DNA of 64,000 nt. Source: Megasphaera vaginalis (ex Bordigoni et al. 2020) (lineage in GTDB: Bacteria; Bacillota; Negativicutes; Veillonellales; Megasphaeraceae). The notes beneath the pieces are model-generated. The model had not been told where the DNA came from, ran no database searches, and saw nothing but the letters and a program-made list of their open reading frames with translations. A program made the position numbers and the translations under genes. Shown here piece by piece: positions 16,809-25,664 of this stretch. The stretch's first letter is position 1; every line of letters begins with the position of its first letter. The stretch is from the NCBI RefSeq assembly GCF_900240295.1, contig NZ_OEQB01000002.1, positions 282,302 through 346,301 of the forward strand, read 5' to 3'.

Positions 16809-17657
16809 ATGAAAGAGTTTGTGACGGAACATCAATCGCCGTATCTGGATCTATCGGCAGAAGTGACGGAAATTTTATATCGGGGTAAGTCCGATTTTCA
16901 GGATATTCTCGTTGCCGATACGAAGGAGTTCGGCAGAATGCTGGTCTTGGACGGCGTATTTCAGACATCAATTAAAGATGAGTTCATATATCATGAAAGT
17001 ATCGTCCATATTCCTCTATTTTTGCATCCCAATCCGAAACACGTCCTTATCATCGGCGGCGGTGACGGCGGCGCTGCTCGTGAAGCAGTACGGCATCCTG
17101 AAGTGGAAACGGTGACGATGGTCGATATCGACGGCAAGGTCATTGAACTGGCAAAAGAATTTTTGCCGGAAATCTCTCGGGCTATGCTGGAAGACGATCC
17201 GAAGTTGACAGTCAAGGTAGGAGACGGCATCGCTTATATGAAACAGTCGAAAAATTATTATGATGTCATTATCGTCGACTGTTCCGATCCTGTCGGTCCC
17301 GGTGAAGGCCTCTTCACCTATGATTTCTATAAAGACACGTACAGTGCGTTGACGGCAGACGGTATTTTTGTGCAGCAGACGGAATCTCCGTTTATGCATC
17401 AGAAACTGGTCAAAGACGTTTTTTCTTGCGTATCCGATATTTTCCCCGTAACCCGTCTTTATACCGCCTTTATTCCTCTGTATCCGAGCGGCATGCACTG
17501 CTTTACGCTGGGATCGAAGCACTATGATCCCTTGCAATGGACGCCAAGTCGGCGGCGGTCGTTTGCGACCAGATATTATAATGAAGGCATTCAACGCAGC
17601 GCGTTTGTCTTGCCGAACTTTGTTAAAGACTTGTTGTATGGTGCCAAGGCACGGTAA
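16809..17657 (+). CDS. speE: Spermidine synthase
   Basis: A 282-residue enzyme transferring the aminopropyl group of decarboxylated S-adenosylmethionine to putrescine. The start is ATG 16809, behind GGAGGAAC; the frame is open 42 nt further but without a ribosome site. The SAM-binding loop IIGGGDGGAAREAVRH lies at about residues 80-95, followed by VDIDGKVIELAKEF. The catalytic Asp and substrate motif are in DVIIVDCSDPVGPGEGLFT. Length and motif order are typical for bacterial SpeE. No speD or agmatinase gene lies beside it. A strong tRNA promoter begins just after its stop. Confidence 0.95.
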   Translation: MKEFVTEHQSPYLDLSAEVTEILYRGKSDFQDILVADTKEFGRMLVLDGVFQTSIKDEFIYHESIVHIPLFLHPNPKHVLIIGGGDGGAAREAVRHPEVETVTMVDIDGKVIELAKEFLPEISRAMLEDDPKLTVKVGDGIAYMKQSKNYYDVIIVDCSDPVGPGEGLFTYDFYKDTYSALTADGIFVQQTESPFMHQKLVKDVFSCVSDIFPVTRLYTAFIPLYPSGMHCFTLGSKHYDPLQWTPSRRRSFATRYYNEGIQRSAFVLPNFVKDLLYGAKAR

Positions 17658-17665
17658 AAATACCC

Positions 17666-17694
17666 TTGACAGAGTATTTGAATGATGATAGAAT
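17666..17694 (+). promoter_or_regulatory. Promoter of the tRNA operon
   Basis: TTGACA (17666-17671), a 17-nt spacer and TAGAAT (17689-17694): a near-consensus stable-RNA promoter about 60 nt before tRNA-His. Confidence 0.85.
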
Positions 17695-17752
17695 TACCTA
17701 CGTTACCGATAGTCTGTAAGGTTTTGTCTTGCGCATCGGAATATAGGTATAT

Positions 17753-17829
17753 GGCGGGTATGGTGAAGTGGTTAACACGGCGGATTGTGGCTCCGTTACG
17801 CTAGGGTTCGAGTCCCTATACTCGCCCCA
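17753..17829 (+). tRNA. tRNA-His (GTG)
   Basis: Cloverleaf with acceptor GCGGGTA/TACTCGC, anticodon loop TTGTGGC (GTG), T loop TTCGAGT and encoded CCA. The extra G at 17753 (position -1) faces C73, the histidine identity pair. Confidence 0.97.
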
Positions 17830-17832
17830 TAC

Positions 17833-17907
17833 AGGGGTATAGCCAAGTGGTAAGGCACCGGACTTTGACTCCGCTATGCGCTGGTTCGAATCCAGCTACC
17901 CCTGCCA
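17833..17907 (+). tRNA. tRNA-Gln (TTG)
   Basis: Acceptor AGGGGTA/TACCCCT, anticodon TTG in the loop between GGAC and CTCC, T loop TTCGAAT and encoded CCA. It starts 3 nt after tRNA-His. Confidence 0.96.
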
Positions 17908-17912
17908 GGTAT

Positions 17913-17988
17913 GATCCACTAGCTCAGTTGGCAGAGCACCTGACTTTTAATCAGGGTGTCCCGAGTTCGAATCTCGGGTGGATCACCA
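17913..17988 (+). tRNA. tRNA-Lys (TTT)
   Basis: Acceptor GATCCAC/GTGGATC, anticodon stem CCTGA/TCAGG with loop CTTTTAA (anticodon TTT), T stem CCGAG/CTCGG and encoded ACCA end. Confidence 0.97.
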
Positions 17989-18060
17989 ATACGGGAAGAG
18001 GATGACCGTGATGACGGCGTTCTCTTCTTTTGCTTTTCTGCCCCGTTTTCGATACGAAAG

Positions 18061-18100
18061 AACAACAGGCTGTGCCGACGGCACAGCCTGTTGTTTTTTA
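18061..18100. terminator. Bidirectional terminator between the tRNA operon and the antiporter gene
   Basis: Sixteen-base perfect arms (18061-18076, 18080-18095) with loop GAC. A T run follows on the plus strand, serving the tRNAs. Read on the minus strand it lies just after the antiporter stop. Confidence 0.85.
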
Positions 18101-18103
18101 TTT

Positions 18104-19549
18104 TCATAAGAAAAAGACGAGCATGTCAATGATAAACGTTGGAATCAGAATTGCACAGGACCAACCCATGTAACCGAAAAAGCTGGGCATCTTAATGCCG
18201 TTTTCTTCAGCAATTGATTTTACCATGAAGTTCGGTGCATTGCCGATGTACGTATTGGCTCCCATGAAAACGGCGCCGGCAGAAATCGCTTCCAGCATCG
18301 GCACGGCGACGGTACCGACTGTGGTCGCAATGCCCGATGTTGCTCCCAAAGCGCCGGCAGTCTGCAGAAATACCAAATATGTCGGCGTATTATCCAAAAA
18401 GGATGATAACGCGCCGGCGGCCCAAAACATTTGCCACGGCTGATTGAGACCGAGCTCCGCTCCGTGCGTCTTCAAGAAGATCAAAGCCGGAATCATGGTG
18501 ATGAAAATACCGATGAATAGTTTGGCGACTTCAAGGATCGGCGCATGAGAGAAACTGTTTAGTTCCCGCGTGGATTGTTTCGTCATTTTTAACGATAAGA
18601 AGGATGCTGCAAGGATAATGATAATTTCGACCAATGTTGCGTAGGGGAAAATGATTTCGTCAAAAACGGGAATACCGGCGCCGTCAGCGAAGGCCGGAAT
18701 CATTTTCGGTAAGACACCGTTGGCAACGACACCGATGATGATCATAAAGATGAAGATGAAGTTGTACAAGCCTTCAATGCGGATCGGTTCTCTTACTTCT
18801 TCCGCCAACTCGTCAATGGGATAACGACCTTCGGCCAATTCTTTTTTGTAGTAGTGCCTGTCAATAAAATAGAAAAGGGCGAAAAGCAGGATCATATTAA
18901 AGACTAAAATGGGGAAAAGGTTAAATGTCCAGGTGAACGGAACGCCGCGCTGGAAGCCCATGAAAAGAGGCGGATCGCCAAGGGGCGTTAAACAGCCGCC
19001 GATGTTGGCGACCAGGAAGATGAAGAAGACGACTATATGCACTTTATATTTTCGCCATTCGTTGGCACGGATCAATGGACGGATCATGACCATTGCGGCG
19101 CCGGTCGTGCCGATCCAGCTGGCTAAAATTGTACCGATAAAGAGCAGCGCTGCGTTGACCCTGGTCGTTCCGGCCAGCGTTCCTTTGACGGCAATGCCGC
19201 CGGCAGCGGCAAAGAGGCCGAAAAGAAGAACGATGAAGGGAATGTAGTCCAACAGCACCGATTCCAGGAGCCGGAACCAGGCTTCGCTGAGTCCGTAAGC
19301 GATAGCAAAAGGGACAAGGAAGACGAGGGACCAGCCCAGAGCGACCAGAAGCATGTTTTTTCCCCACCAGTCCGGTTTTACGAGAGGAATAATGGCAATA
19401 GAAAGCAACATACCGACAAAGGGGATGATGCTCCAGAGCGGCAGGGTCTGGTTGACCAGATGATGCGTACCTTCATCGGCAAACACTGCGGGGATACAGC
19501 AGAGAAGGACCGTTAAGGTACAAATGAGTGTGCGAATGTTGTTCTTCAT
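18104..19549 (-). CDS. Sodium:proton antiporter-like membrane protein (NhaD / citrate-transporter superfamily)
   Basis: A 481-residue protein from ATG 19549, with AGGTGG at 19560-19555 and a 5-nt spacer; a GTG at 19558 overlaps that site. An N-terminal signal-like segment ends VFADEG, followed by about 11-12 membrane helices typical of the ion transporter superfamily. Recognisable stretches are PLWSIIPFVGMLLSIAIIPL, a TTGAAMVMIRPLIRANEWR block and SSFLDNTPTYLVFLQTAG, where the conserved S/T-D-N motif matches NhaD-type antiporters. GANTYIGNAPNFMVKSIAEE near the end is also family-typical. It probably exchanges Na+ for H+, which would fit the Na+- or H+-coupled Rnf complex elsewhere in the window. 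Substrate is inferred from family. Confidence 0.8.
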   Translation of the reverse strand: MKNNIRTLICTLTVLLCCIPAVFADEGTHHLVNQTLPLWSIIPFVGMLLSIAIIPLVKPDWWGKNMLLVALGWSLVFLVPFAIAYGLSEAWFRLLESVLLDYIPFIVLLFGLFAAAGGIAVKGTLAGTTRVNAALLFIGTILASWIGTTGAAMVMIRPLIRANEWRKYKVHIVVFFIFLVANIGGCLTPLGDPPLFMGFQRGVPFTWTFNLFPILVFNMILLFALFYFIDRHYYKKELAEGRYPIDELAEEVREPIRIEGLYNFIFIFMIIIGVVANGVLPKMIPAFADGAGIPVFDEIIFPYATLVEIIIILAASFLSLKMTKQSTRELNSFSHAPILEVAKLFIGIFITMIPALIFLKTHGAELGLNQPWQMFWAAGALSSFLDNTPTYLVFLQTAGALGATSGIATTVGTVAVPMLEAISAGAVFMGANTYIGNAPNFMVKSIAEENGIKMPSFFGYMGWSCAILIPTFIIDMLVFFL

Positions 19550-19962
19550 GAAAACCACCTTTCTTGTAACACTAGGGAAATTATAGAAGGAACTGATCCG
19601 GTTGTAAAGAGAACGGAGCCGGAATCCGGTGAAAAGCCGCGTTGGCAGAAATGAGAATAACCGGTCGATATGTAAAATGCATTGTTGCTTTGTTTATATT
19701 GAATAATCAAGAACAGTATATCACAGTGAGCGTAAAGATTACACTGTCAGTTTGCAATTATCCTTAAAAGGAAGACAGGCGGTAAAAAGAGGGATGATCG
19801 TTTCAGGGGCCTGTTATCCTGTTGAAATAACGGTATCATTTTTTGTAAAAACTGTAAATTTGTAAAATCGGATAAATTACCGGCAGTATAAAGAAGGATA
19901 TTTCAACTTCAGTATAGAATATTATTAATATCACGAAAAAGGTGCACGAGGAGGGATTCATT
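19550..19962. other. 413-nt divergent gap between antiporter and universal stress protein genes
   Basis: It contains the minus-strand antiporter promoter (19580-19608), an ACAGTG-N13-CACTGT inverted repeat (19723-19747) and three TGTAAA repeats (19844-19866). No coding frame with a ribosome site is seen, and no convincing promoter for the stress protein gene could be placed. Confidence 0.6.
19580..19608 (-). promoter_or_regulatory. Promoter of the antiporter gene
   Basis: Minus-strand TTTACA (19608-19603), 17-nt spacer, TATAAT (19585-19580), 31 nt before the ATG. Confidence 0.75.
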
Positions 19963-20409
19963 ATGAAACAATATAAAAATATCATTGTGCCGACTGACGG
20001 TTCCGAAAATTCCAGACGGGCATTGGAACATGCCGTAACGATTGCATCCGTTTTGGGAGCGACGATTACGTTGGTTTATGTTGCGAATATTGTTTCCGTT
20101 ATTTCCAATTTTGATCAAATACCGAATGCCAGCGGTTATGTAACCGAACAGGTAGCGCTGGACATGGAGGAAGAAGGAAAGAATGTTTTGGATGACTGCG
20201 CCAAAGCGATTCCGCAGAATATAGAAGTAAAGACCGTTTTTGAAGTAGGATCTCCGGGGCCGGCAATTTTATCCGTTGCCAAAAAGTATAATGCCGATCT
20301 GATCGTTATGGGCAGTCGCGGTTTGGGGCCGTTAAAGGGACTGTTTATGGGCTCTGTCAGCAGTTTTGTTGTCACTCATTCCTTATGTCCTGCCATGATC
20401 GTTAAATAA
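19963..20409 (+). CDS. Universal stress protein (UspA family)
   Basis: A 148-residue single-domain Usp from ATG 19963, with GAGGAGGG 7 nt upstream. N-terminal YKNIIVPTDGSENSRRALEHA and C-terminal VMGSRGLGPLKGLFMGSVSSFVV show the G-x2-G-x9-G-(S/T) nucleotide-binding loop, so it is of the ATP-binding class. Function is a general stress or energy-state role known only at family level. It is a single-gene transcript closed by a terminator at 20421-20455. Confidence 0.92.
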   Translation: MKQYKNIIVPTDGSENSRRALEHAVTIASVLGATITLVYVANIVSVISNFDQIPNASGYVTEQVALDMEEEGKNVLDDCAKAIPQNIEVKTVFEVGSPGPAILSVAKKYNADLIVMGSRGLGPLKGLFMGSVSSFVVTHSLCPAMIVK

Positions 20410-20420
20410 TTTAAGCTTAT

Positions 20421-20455
20421 AAAAAGGTCTCTCCCGATAGAGGAGAGACCTTTTT
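20421..20455 (+). terminator. Terminator after the universal stress protein gene
   Basis: Fourteen-base perfect arms (20421-20434, 20442-20455), with Ts inside and after the right arm. Confidence 0.88.
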
Positions 20456-20464
20456 AGTATGGGA

Positions 20465-20494
20465 TTTGCCGGTTTTATGATATACTGATATAAG
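20465..20494 (+). promoter_or_regulatory. Candidate promoter of the DUF2157 operon
   Basis: TTGCCG (20465-20470), 18-nt spacer, TATAAG (20489-20494) with TGA before it. Confidence 0.5.
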
Positions 20495-20556
20495 CAAATT
20501 TGTATAAATTTTTGGAAATTATGGAGACGGTTTATTTGCCTGGAGGGTATGGCATC

Positions 20557-22275
20557 ATGACGAATAAACAGAAAGCACGATCGGAACGTCGCATTGAGGA
20601 ATGGGCTTCCCGTGGCTGGCTTACATCTGAAGGAGAAAAGCAGCTTCGCCATCAAATGATGGAAGAGATTCAACCGATGGTTGGCATGGCTCTTTCTTTA
20701 CATGTTATCATCGGGATCATCAGCATTCTTTTGGCCGGCGTGATCGGGGCATGGGCCATTGCCGAGTTTTGGGCTCATTTCACACCGGGCATCCGCTTGG
20801 TACTGGCGGCCGTTCTTTTGGCGTTATCGCAGGTCGGAGCGGCGGTTCTGCTGCTGCAGGGACAACAGGGGGCTCTGCGGGGAGAAATCGGTTCCGTCGT
20901 CCATTACCTGTTTCTTTTTGTAGCCTTTGCAATCGTTAAGCAAACGTTTTATGTGGGTTGGGATGCACCGTCATACATAGCCCTTTGCGCTGTTTTGGGA
21001 CTGCCTGCCGTGTATTTGCTTCGCGCGGCGGCAGGGGTATTGGTGTATTGTCTGTCCGTATTGGCGTGGGTTTCTCTAAGTGGCTTTGTCGATGCACCTG
21101 GCGGCGTCGGGTTTATGTGGTTTCTGTTGCTTTTGCCGCTGCCGCTTTATGGCGTTTTTATGAAGCAAGGGGATGAACTGCGTCTTTCCGTTTTCTCTTG
21201 GCTCATGACTATTACACTGTATACGTCATTCGGCATAGCGATGATAACGGAAGAATATATTCCCTTTTTGCTGTTAGCGTCGCTGGCTGTGACTATGATG
21301 CTTATTGGATATTCTATCGATATTCACAAAGCGTACGGGGTGCCGTTTCGTTGGTTCGGGCGTTTTGCCGCCGCCGGATCGTTGCTGCTTTCTTGTTTGC
21401 CCCCTGTTTGGAACGGCATTGCCGCCATTGAAGGGTTTCATTGGACAATGACGGCAATGGTGTTGGCTCTTTTTGCCGTAATGATCGGGTTGTTGGCCAA
21501 AGAGGTGAAAAAGGTTCTTTGGAGCCCGCTGTTATATGTCGTGATTCCGCTGCTTTTAGGCGGCGAGACACTATTGGTGCGCAGCGGCATTTATTCGTCG
21601 CTGCCGTTGTTGCTGTCCGCGGTATATGCGATTTTTATCGGAGGATATGAGCTTCTTCAAGGCTTGAAACCGGGCCATCTGGGGCATCTTCGCTTCGGCA
21701 TCATCGTATTGGTCCTTTTAGTCTGCGCAATTTCGGCAGGCGGTGTATTTTCACCGGCCGTACTTGTTGTAACTGCGGCCGTATTATTTCTTTTGTTTAT
21801 TCAAGGAAGACGGCTGATGCGGAAAAAAGGAAAGAGCGGGCGTTCGTTGAATGTGACGAAAACGGTTACGTCTGTGCGAAAAGAAAAGAAACGGGCTGCC
21901 GTACATGAGCGGGATGGAGAAACGGGCGTGTCAGCGACGCAAGAGGAAGCGCCGTCTTGGATGCAATTGGATGATGGGGCTTCGGTAAACATGACGGCTG
22001 TCGACACGGTAATACCGAGAAAAACAGAAAGTTCTCTTTTTGTAGAACCCGTATTTCATTCTCCCGAAGATATTCCCGCAGGCGGTTCAGGTGTTTTTTC
22101 GCAAAGCAGCTCACGGGATGAACGGAAAAAGGCCGAACCATCGCCGTGGAGCGCATCTTCCGCGGCAACACCGGCTGGCGGTGCAACGTCGCCTTGGACG
22201 AATAGCGGCGTTGCGCCGAAGCGGGAAAAGGTGTTCAGTCATTCACCGTGGTCGCAGGAAGGAGAGCGACGATAA
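20557..22275 (+). CDS. DUF2157-type multi-spanning membrane protein with a long hydrophilic tail
   Basis: A 572-residue protein from ATG 20557 (GGAGGG at 20542-20547, 9-nt spacer). Residues 1-40 are soluble and resemble the DUF2157 start (RRIEEWASRGWLTSEGEKQLRHQM). About 12 membrane helices follow to residue 420. The last 150 residues are charged and Ser/Pro/Ala-rich with no obvious fold (SPWSASSAATPAGGATSPWTNS). Such tails are not standard in DUF2157. Its stop overlaps the next ATG by one base, and DUF2157 and GDYXXLXY genes commonly occur as neighbours, supporting a joint but unknown membrane function. Confidence 0.75.
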   Translation: MTNKQKARSERRIEEWASRGWLTSEGEKQLRHQMMEEIQPMVGMALSLHVIIGIISILLAGVIGAWAIAEFWAHFTPGIRLVLAAVLLALSQVGAAVLLLQGQQGALRGEIGSVVHYLFLFVAFAIVKQTFYVGWDAPSYIALCAVLGLPAVYLLRAAAGVLVYCLSVLAWVSLSGFVDAPGGVGFMWFLLLLPLPLYGVFMKQGDELRLSVFSWLMTITLYTSFGIAMITEEYIPFLLLASLAVTMMLIGYSIDIHKAYGVPFRWFGRFAAAGSLLLSCLPPVWNGIAAIEGFHWTMTAMVLALFAVMIGLLAKEVKKVLWSPLLYVVIPLLLGGETLLVRSGIYSSLPLLLSAVYAIFIGGYELLQGLKPGHLGHLRFGIIVLVLLVCAISAGGVFSPAVLVVTAAVLFLLFIQGRRLMRKKGKSGRSLNVTKTVTSVRKEKKRAAVHERDGETGVSATQEEAPSWMQLDDGASVNMTAVDTVIPRKTESSLFVEPVFHSPEDIPAGGSGVFSQSSSRDERKKAEPSPWSASSAATPAGGATSPWTNSGVAPKREKVFSHSPWSQEGERR

Positions 22276-22934
22276 TGAAAGGAGTAACGGAATTCTTCAA
22301 TCGCACGGTCATGCTGGGGCTCTGCCTTTTCGTCGTCATCGTGCAAATGGGAATGCTTTTTTATTTCAGTTGGCGTTATTATAATATTTCCGTTGACGGA
22401 ATTCCCTATCAGTGGCGGTGCTTACCGCGCCTGGAAACGGGACCGTTCGGTACCGACTATATTCATGTCATCTTTCCTGAGGATACGACGGCATGGCTTG
22501 ACGACGTGCCGCCGGCAGAAGGGCAGACGATTTATGTCACCATTTCCCGGGATGCGGCCGGCTTGATGGAGATACAAGGCGCTTCCGCGTCTAAACCGTC
22601 TCAACGTAATGCTGATTATATGGAAGCGACGGCTGTTGCCTTTGACGGCAGCACGATTCAGTTTCAAGTTCCTTTCGATCGCTATCGCATAGCTGCAGAT
22701 AAGCGCGACGGCATCTATGATATTAACGCGTCCGACAGTGTTATTGCCAGCATCCGCATCAAGCGCGGCAAAGGCGTTGTCGAAGGGGTGTATGTCAACG
22801 GTGTGCCGTTGGAATCATGCAGCAGCGGAGCAGCCGTCGAAGCGACGCGGCGCGGTAAGCAGCCGGCTCAGAGTAAAGGGCAGCAGATTCGCATTGTCGA
22901 ACCCGGCATGGTACCGCCGCAGGACGAATCTTAA
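22275..22934 (+). CDS. GDYXXLXY-like membrane-anchored protein
   Basis: A 219-residue protein whose ATG (22275) shares its A with the preceding TAA. One N-terminal membrane helix (VMLGLCLFVVIVQMGMLFYF) leads to an extracytoplasmic domain. The segment LPRLETGPFGTDYIHVIFPE aligns with the signature region of GDYXXLXY proteins (position of 'DPFRGRYVxL'), although the motif is divergent. A later block FDRYRIAADK matches the family's second conserved region loosely. It is translationally coupled to the DUF2157 gene and followed after 23 nt by a coiled-coil membrane protein. No catalytic function is known for the family. Confidence 0.6.
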   Translation: MKGVTEFFNRTVMLGLCLFVVIVQMGMLFYFSWRYYNISVDGIPYQWRCLPRLETGPFGTDYIHVIFPEDTTAWLDDVPPAEGQTIYVTISRDAAGLMEIQGASASKPSQRNADYMEATAVAFDGSTIQFQVPFDRYRIAADKRDGIYDINASDSVIASIRIKRGKGVVEGVYVNGVPLESCSSGAAVEATRRGKQPAQSKGQQIRIVEPGMVPPQDES

Positions 22935-22957
22935 CTGGTGAGGAGGTGATAGCGTAT

Positions 22958-24205
22958 ATGAAGAGATCTTGGCAGATAGCGGTGTCGTTTGTATTAATCC
23001 TGGCTTTTCTGCTGTTGTCCGGCTTTCGGGCACAGACGATTATCCATGATGACGGCAGTGAAACGCAGGATATTTTGAAAGTTTCCGACAGCGACAGCGG
23101 GCAGAAAGCGCTGCGCGATGATGCTGATGATTTTCAAAAACGTGATTATATGATCATGGATTACAGCAACAGCAACGGAGAAGGCTTTCGCGCCATGAAA
23201 ACGATTACGACGGAAAATGCGAACCGCAGCTCTATTGACAAAATCGTTCACAGAACGCACGACGGTTTGATTTGTACGATGTATTACATTGATTATCTGT
23301 ATACCGATAGCAGCATGAGTCGGCTCCAACTGGGACGGCCGACGGCGGAAGACGGCAGCGATCTGGAATACAGCGTTTCTTTTCCTTCCGGTGCGCAGGT
23401 AAAGAGTAACAGTACGACTAGTGATCAGCAGAGCAGTACCTATACGTGGAAACTTAGTAATACTCAAAATGCCCGGCTTCAGTTGCAGGCAACGGTTTGG
23501 CATAAGTTAACGATTTACGGCCTTTTATTTTTCATTATATTGTTTGTTTGTATCGTATTGGTGATGGAACACCGCCGTCGGAACATGATCAGCTGGAAGC
23601 AGGCGTCGCGCATGCGGACGGTGGAGATCTTTTTGCTCTTGGTGCCGGTATTCATTTTAGGGTACATGGCGTATGATTATTATGCCGGTACGCATATTAC
23701 GTCGTCGACTTTGCAGTCAGTGGCACAGCAACAGGAAGAAGAGAAACGATTGCAGCAGGAAGAAGAACGAAAAGCGAAGGAAGAAGAATCACAGCGGCAG
23801 CGCGAAAAGGAAATCACCATGTCCAAGGTACGGAGTAAGTCACTGGAACTGTCGGCGTCGTTGCGGGAGCTGAATCGGCGCTATGAAGCAGGGAAGCTCA
23901 GTCGTGCCGAAGCGCGGAACGAAGCGGCTTCGTTGGCCGATCAGGCGCGAGCTCTTTTACAGGATAATCAAGGTAAGATTTCCGAAGCAGACAGCGGGGC
24001 GCTGGAAGAATTGGTGCAGCGTATTGTGGATGAGGCGAATACGATCGCTTCAAAGGACGTCAAGAAAGTGGAGAAGAAGGTACAGCCGAAGGTGACGAAT
24101 CGCAGCAAGTCCGCCGGTTCGAATGATCAGAGCGGCAGCCGTGATACCGATGACAACTCGAGCGGCAATGACACAACGCAGCCGGCAAAGGGAAAAGAAA
24201 AATAG
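22958..24205 (+). CDS. Membrane protein with extracytoplasmic domain and cytoplasmic coiled coil, unknown
   Basis: The 415-residue product starts at ATG 22958 behind AGGAGG (22941-22946, 11-nt spacer). A signal anchor (residues 5-25) is followed by an outer domain of about 160 residues (SIDKIVHRTHDGLICTMYYIDYLYTD...). Two membrane helices lie at about 188-208 and 222-242. After them comes a strongly charged coiled coil (QQQEEEKRLQQEEERKAKEEE) and a helical region, and the tail is Ser/Asn/Asp-rich and probably disordered. No family is recognised. It is the last gene of the DUF2157 operon. Confidence 0.6.
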   Translation: MKRSWQIAVSFVLILAFLLLSGFRAQTIIHDDGSETQDILKVSDSDSGQKALRDDADDFQKRDYMIMDYSNSNGEGFRAMKTITTENANRSSIDKIVHRTHDGLICTMYYIDYLYTDSSMSRLQLGRPTAEDGSDLEYSVSFPSGAQVKSNSTTSDQQSSTYTWKLSNTQNARLQLQATVWHKLTIYGLLFFIILFVCIVLVMEHRRRNMISWKQASRMRTVEIFLLLVPVFILGYMAYDYYAGTHITSSTLQSVAQQQEEEKRLQQEEERKAKEEESQRQREKEITMSKVRSKSLELSASLRELNRRYEAGKLSRAEARNEAASLADQARALLQDNQGKISEADSGALEELVQRIVDEANTIASKDVKKVEKKVQPKVTNRSKSAGSNDQSGSRDTDDNSSGNDTTQPAKGKEK

Positions 24206-24228
24206 TCTGGCGTAACGTTGGTTTCATA

Positions 24229-24257
24229 TTAACAAATTAAAAAAAAGATGATACAAT
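24229..24257 (+). promoter_or_regulatory. Promoter of the flavodiiron gene
   Basis: TTAACA (24229-24234), 17-nt spacer, TACAAT (24252-24257); the leader to ATG 24325 is about 60 nt. Confidence 0.7.
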
Positions 24258-24324
24258 AAAAAAAGCGGGTATCAGGTAACGTAGCAGATGTCGTGTAGAT
24301 ATTACAGAGGAGGTATTTGGAAGC

Positions 24325-25560
24325 ATGCATTGTGTACAAGAAATTAAAAACGGTATTTATTGGGTAGGCTGCAACGATTTCGGCACCCAAATGTTTGAAC
24401 GGGTTCTGCCGATTCCGGAAGGTGTTTCCTATATTACGTATTTTATCGACGATGAGAAGACTTGTCTTCTCGATTCAATGGATAAAAGCTGCCGCGACGA
24501 GTTTTTGGAAAATGTGGAATACTTGCTGCACGGGAGAAAGTTGGACTATTTTGTCATTCAACACATGGAGCCGGATCATGCGAGTTCTGCGCTGGCGTTG
24601 ATTGAAAAATATCCCGATGTCAAGATCATCGGTCAAGCCCAGACTTTTCAACTCTTTGAACAGTTCTATCGTCATCCTATGCCGGATAACTACATACCGA
24701 TCAAAGACGGCGACCAATTAAAGCTGGGTAAGCATGTTCTTCAATTTATCAAGGCGCCGATGGTTCATTGGCCTGAAGTGTTCATGTCCTACGATCTGAC
24801 AGATAAATTTTTGTTTACGGCCGATGCTTTCGGTATGTTCGGTACTGTCGGCAACATCTTTGCCGATCAAGTCGATTTTGATGAATATTACCTTGATCCG
24901 GCCCGCCGTTACTATGTAAATATTGTCGGAAAATATGGCGTTCAGGTCATGAATGTGCTGAAAAAAGCTGCGGCTTTGCAAATTGATTGCCTTTGCCCTA
25001 TTCACGGACTCGTTTTCCGCACTCCTGAAACGATTAAGTATATTATTGATAAATACCTTCATTGGGCTCAGTATCAGCCGGAGAAAAAAGGCGTTCTCAT
25101 TGCTTTTGCGTCAATTTACGGAAATACGGCCCGTGCCGTGAATGTCTTGGCGCAGAAATTGAGCGAACGGGGCGTGCGGAACATTCATCTCTATGACGTA
25201 TCCAAAACCCATCCGTCTTTTATTTCGGCCAAGGCGTGGGAATACAGTCATCTGGTGCTGGCTGCGCCGACATATAATTTGAACCTGTACCTGCCTATGG
25301 AAAATTTGCTGCATGATATGAGCACGCTTCTCTTCCAGAATCGAAAAATCGCAGTATTGGGTTGTCATAGCTGGCGTTCTGTGGCGCATAAGGAAATGAT
25401 GAACTATGTCGAAAACGTTTTCAAGAATTGTGAACTTTTCCCGACAACGATTGATATGAGGTCGTCGCTCCAGGACAATGAAGAATGTGTTATTGAGTCT
25501 ATGGCTGATGAAATTTCCGAAGATTACAAAGCATATCCCGACCCGGATACCTTGGTATAA
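24325..25560 (+). CDS. FprA-type flavodiiron protein (O2/NO reductase)
   Basis: A 411-residue A-type flavoprotein. The metallo-beta-lactamase-like domain (1-250) has the full di-iron set: H80, E82, D84, H85 (HMEPDH), H148 (MVHWPE), D167 (TADAFG) and H227 (PIHG). The FMN-binding flavodoxin domain follows (about 255-395; IAFASIYGNTARAVN is the phosphate loop). Such enzymes reduce oxygen to water, or NO to N2O, in anaerobes. No rubredoxin gene adjoins it, though a rubredoxin-containing rubrerythrin is encoded at 62.3 kb. AGGAGG precedes ATG 24325. It is a single-gene transcript with its own promoter and terminator. Confidence 0.95.
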   Translation: MHCVQEIKNGIYWVGCNDFGTQMFERVLPIPEGVSYITYFIDDEKTCLLDSMDKSCRDEFLENVEYLLHGRKLDYFVIQHMEPDHASSALALIEKYPDVKIIGQAQTFQLFEQFYRHPMPDNYIPIKDGDQLKLGKHVLQFIKAPMVHWPEVFMSYDLTDKFLFTADAFGMFGTVGNIFADQVDFDEYYLDPARRYYVNIVGKYGVQVMNVLKKAAALQIDCLCPIHGLVFRTPETIKYIIDKYLHWAQYQPEKKGVLIAFASIYGNTARAVNVLAQKLSERGVRNIHLYDVSKTHPSFISAKAWEYSHLVLAAPTYNLNLYLPMENLLHDMSTLLFQNRKIAVLGCHSWRSVAHKEMMNYVENVFKNCELFPTTIDMRSSLQDNEECVIESMADEISEDYKAYPDPDTLV

Positions 25561-25596
25561 TATAGAAAGACTGCCCTTTAGGGCAGTCTTTCTATA
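25561..25596 (+). terminator. Terminator after the flavodiiron gene
   Basis: Perfect 16-base arms (25561-25576, 25581-25596), loop TTTA, starting directly after the stop codon. T-rich sequence lies within the right arm. Confidence 0.85.
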
Positions 25597-25631
25597 TTAC
25601 GGACAGCCTTTTCGATTGTTGCCGGCAATGT

Positions 25632-25637
25632 TATAAT
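25632..25637 (+). promoter_or_regulatory. -10 element before the small protein gene
   Basis: A perfect TATAAT; the -35 at the right distance (TTTTCG, 25609-25614) is poor. Confidence 0.45.
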
Positions 25638-25664
25638 AAGGAAACGGAATGTTGAGGAGGCGAT

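Noticed and set aside
17919..18107. Minus-strand frame over tRNA-Lys and the terminator
   Set aside because: This is the well-known spurious protein from antisense tRNA; the tRNA cloverleaf is complete.
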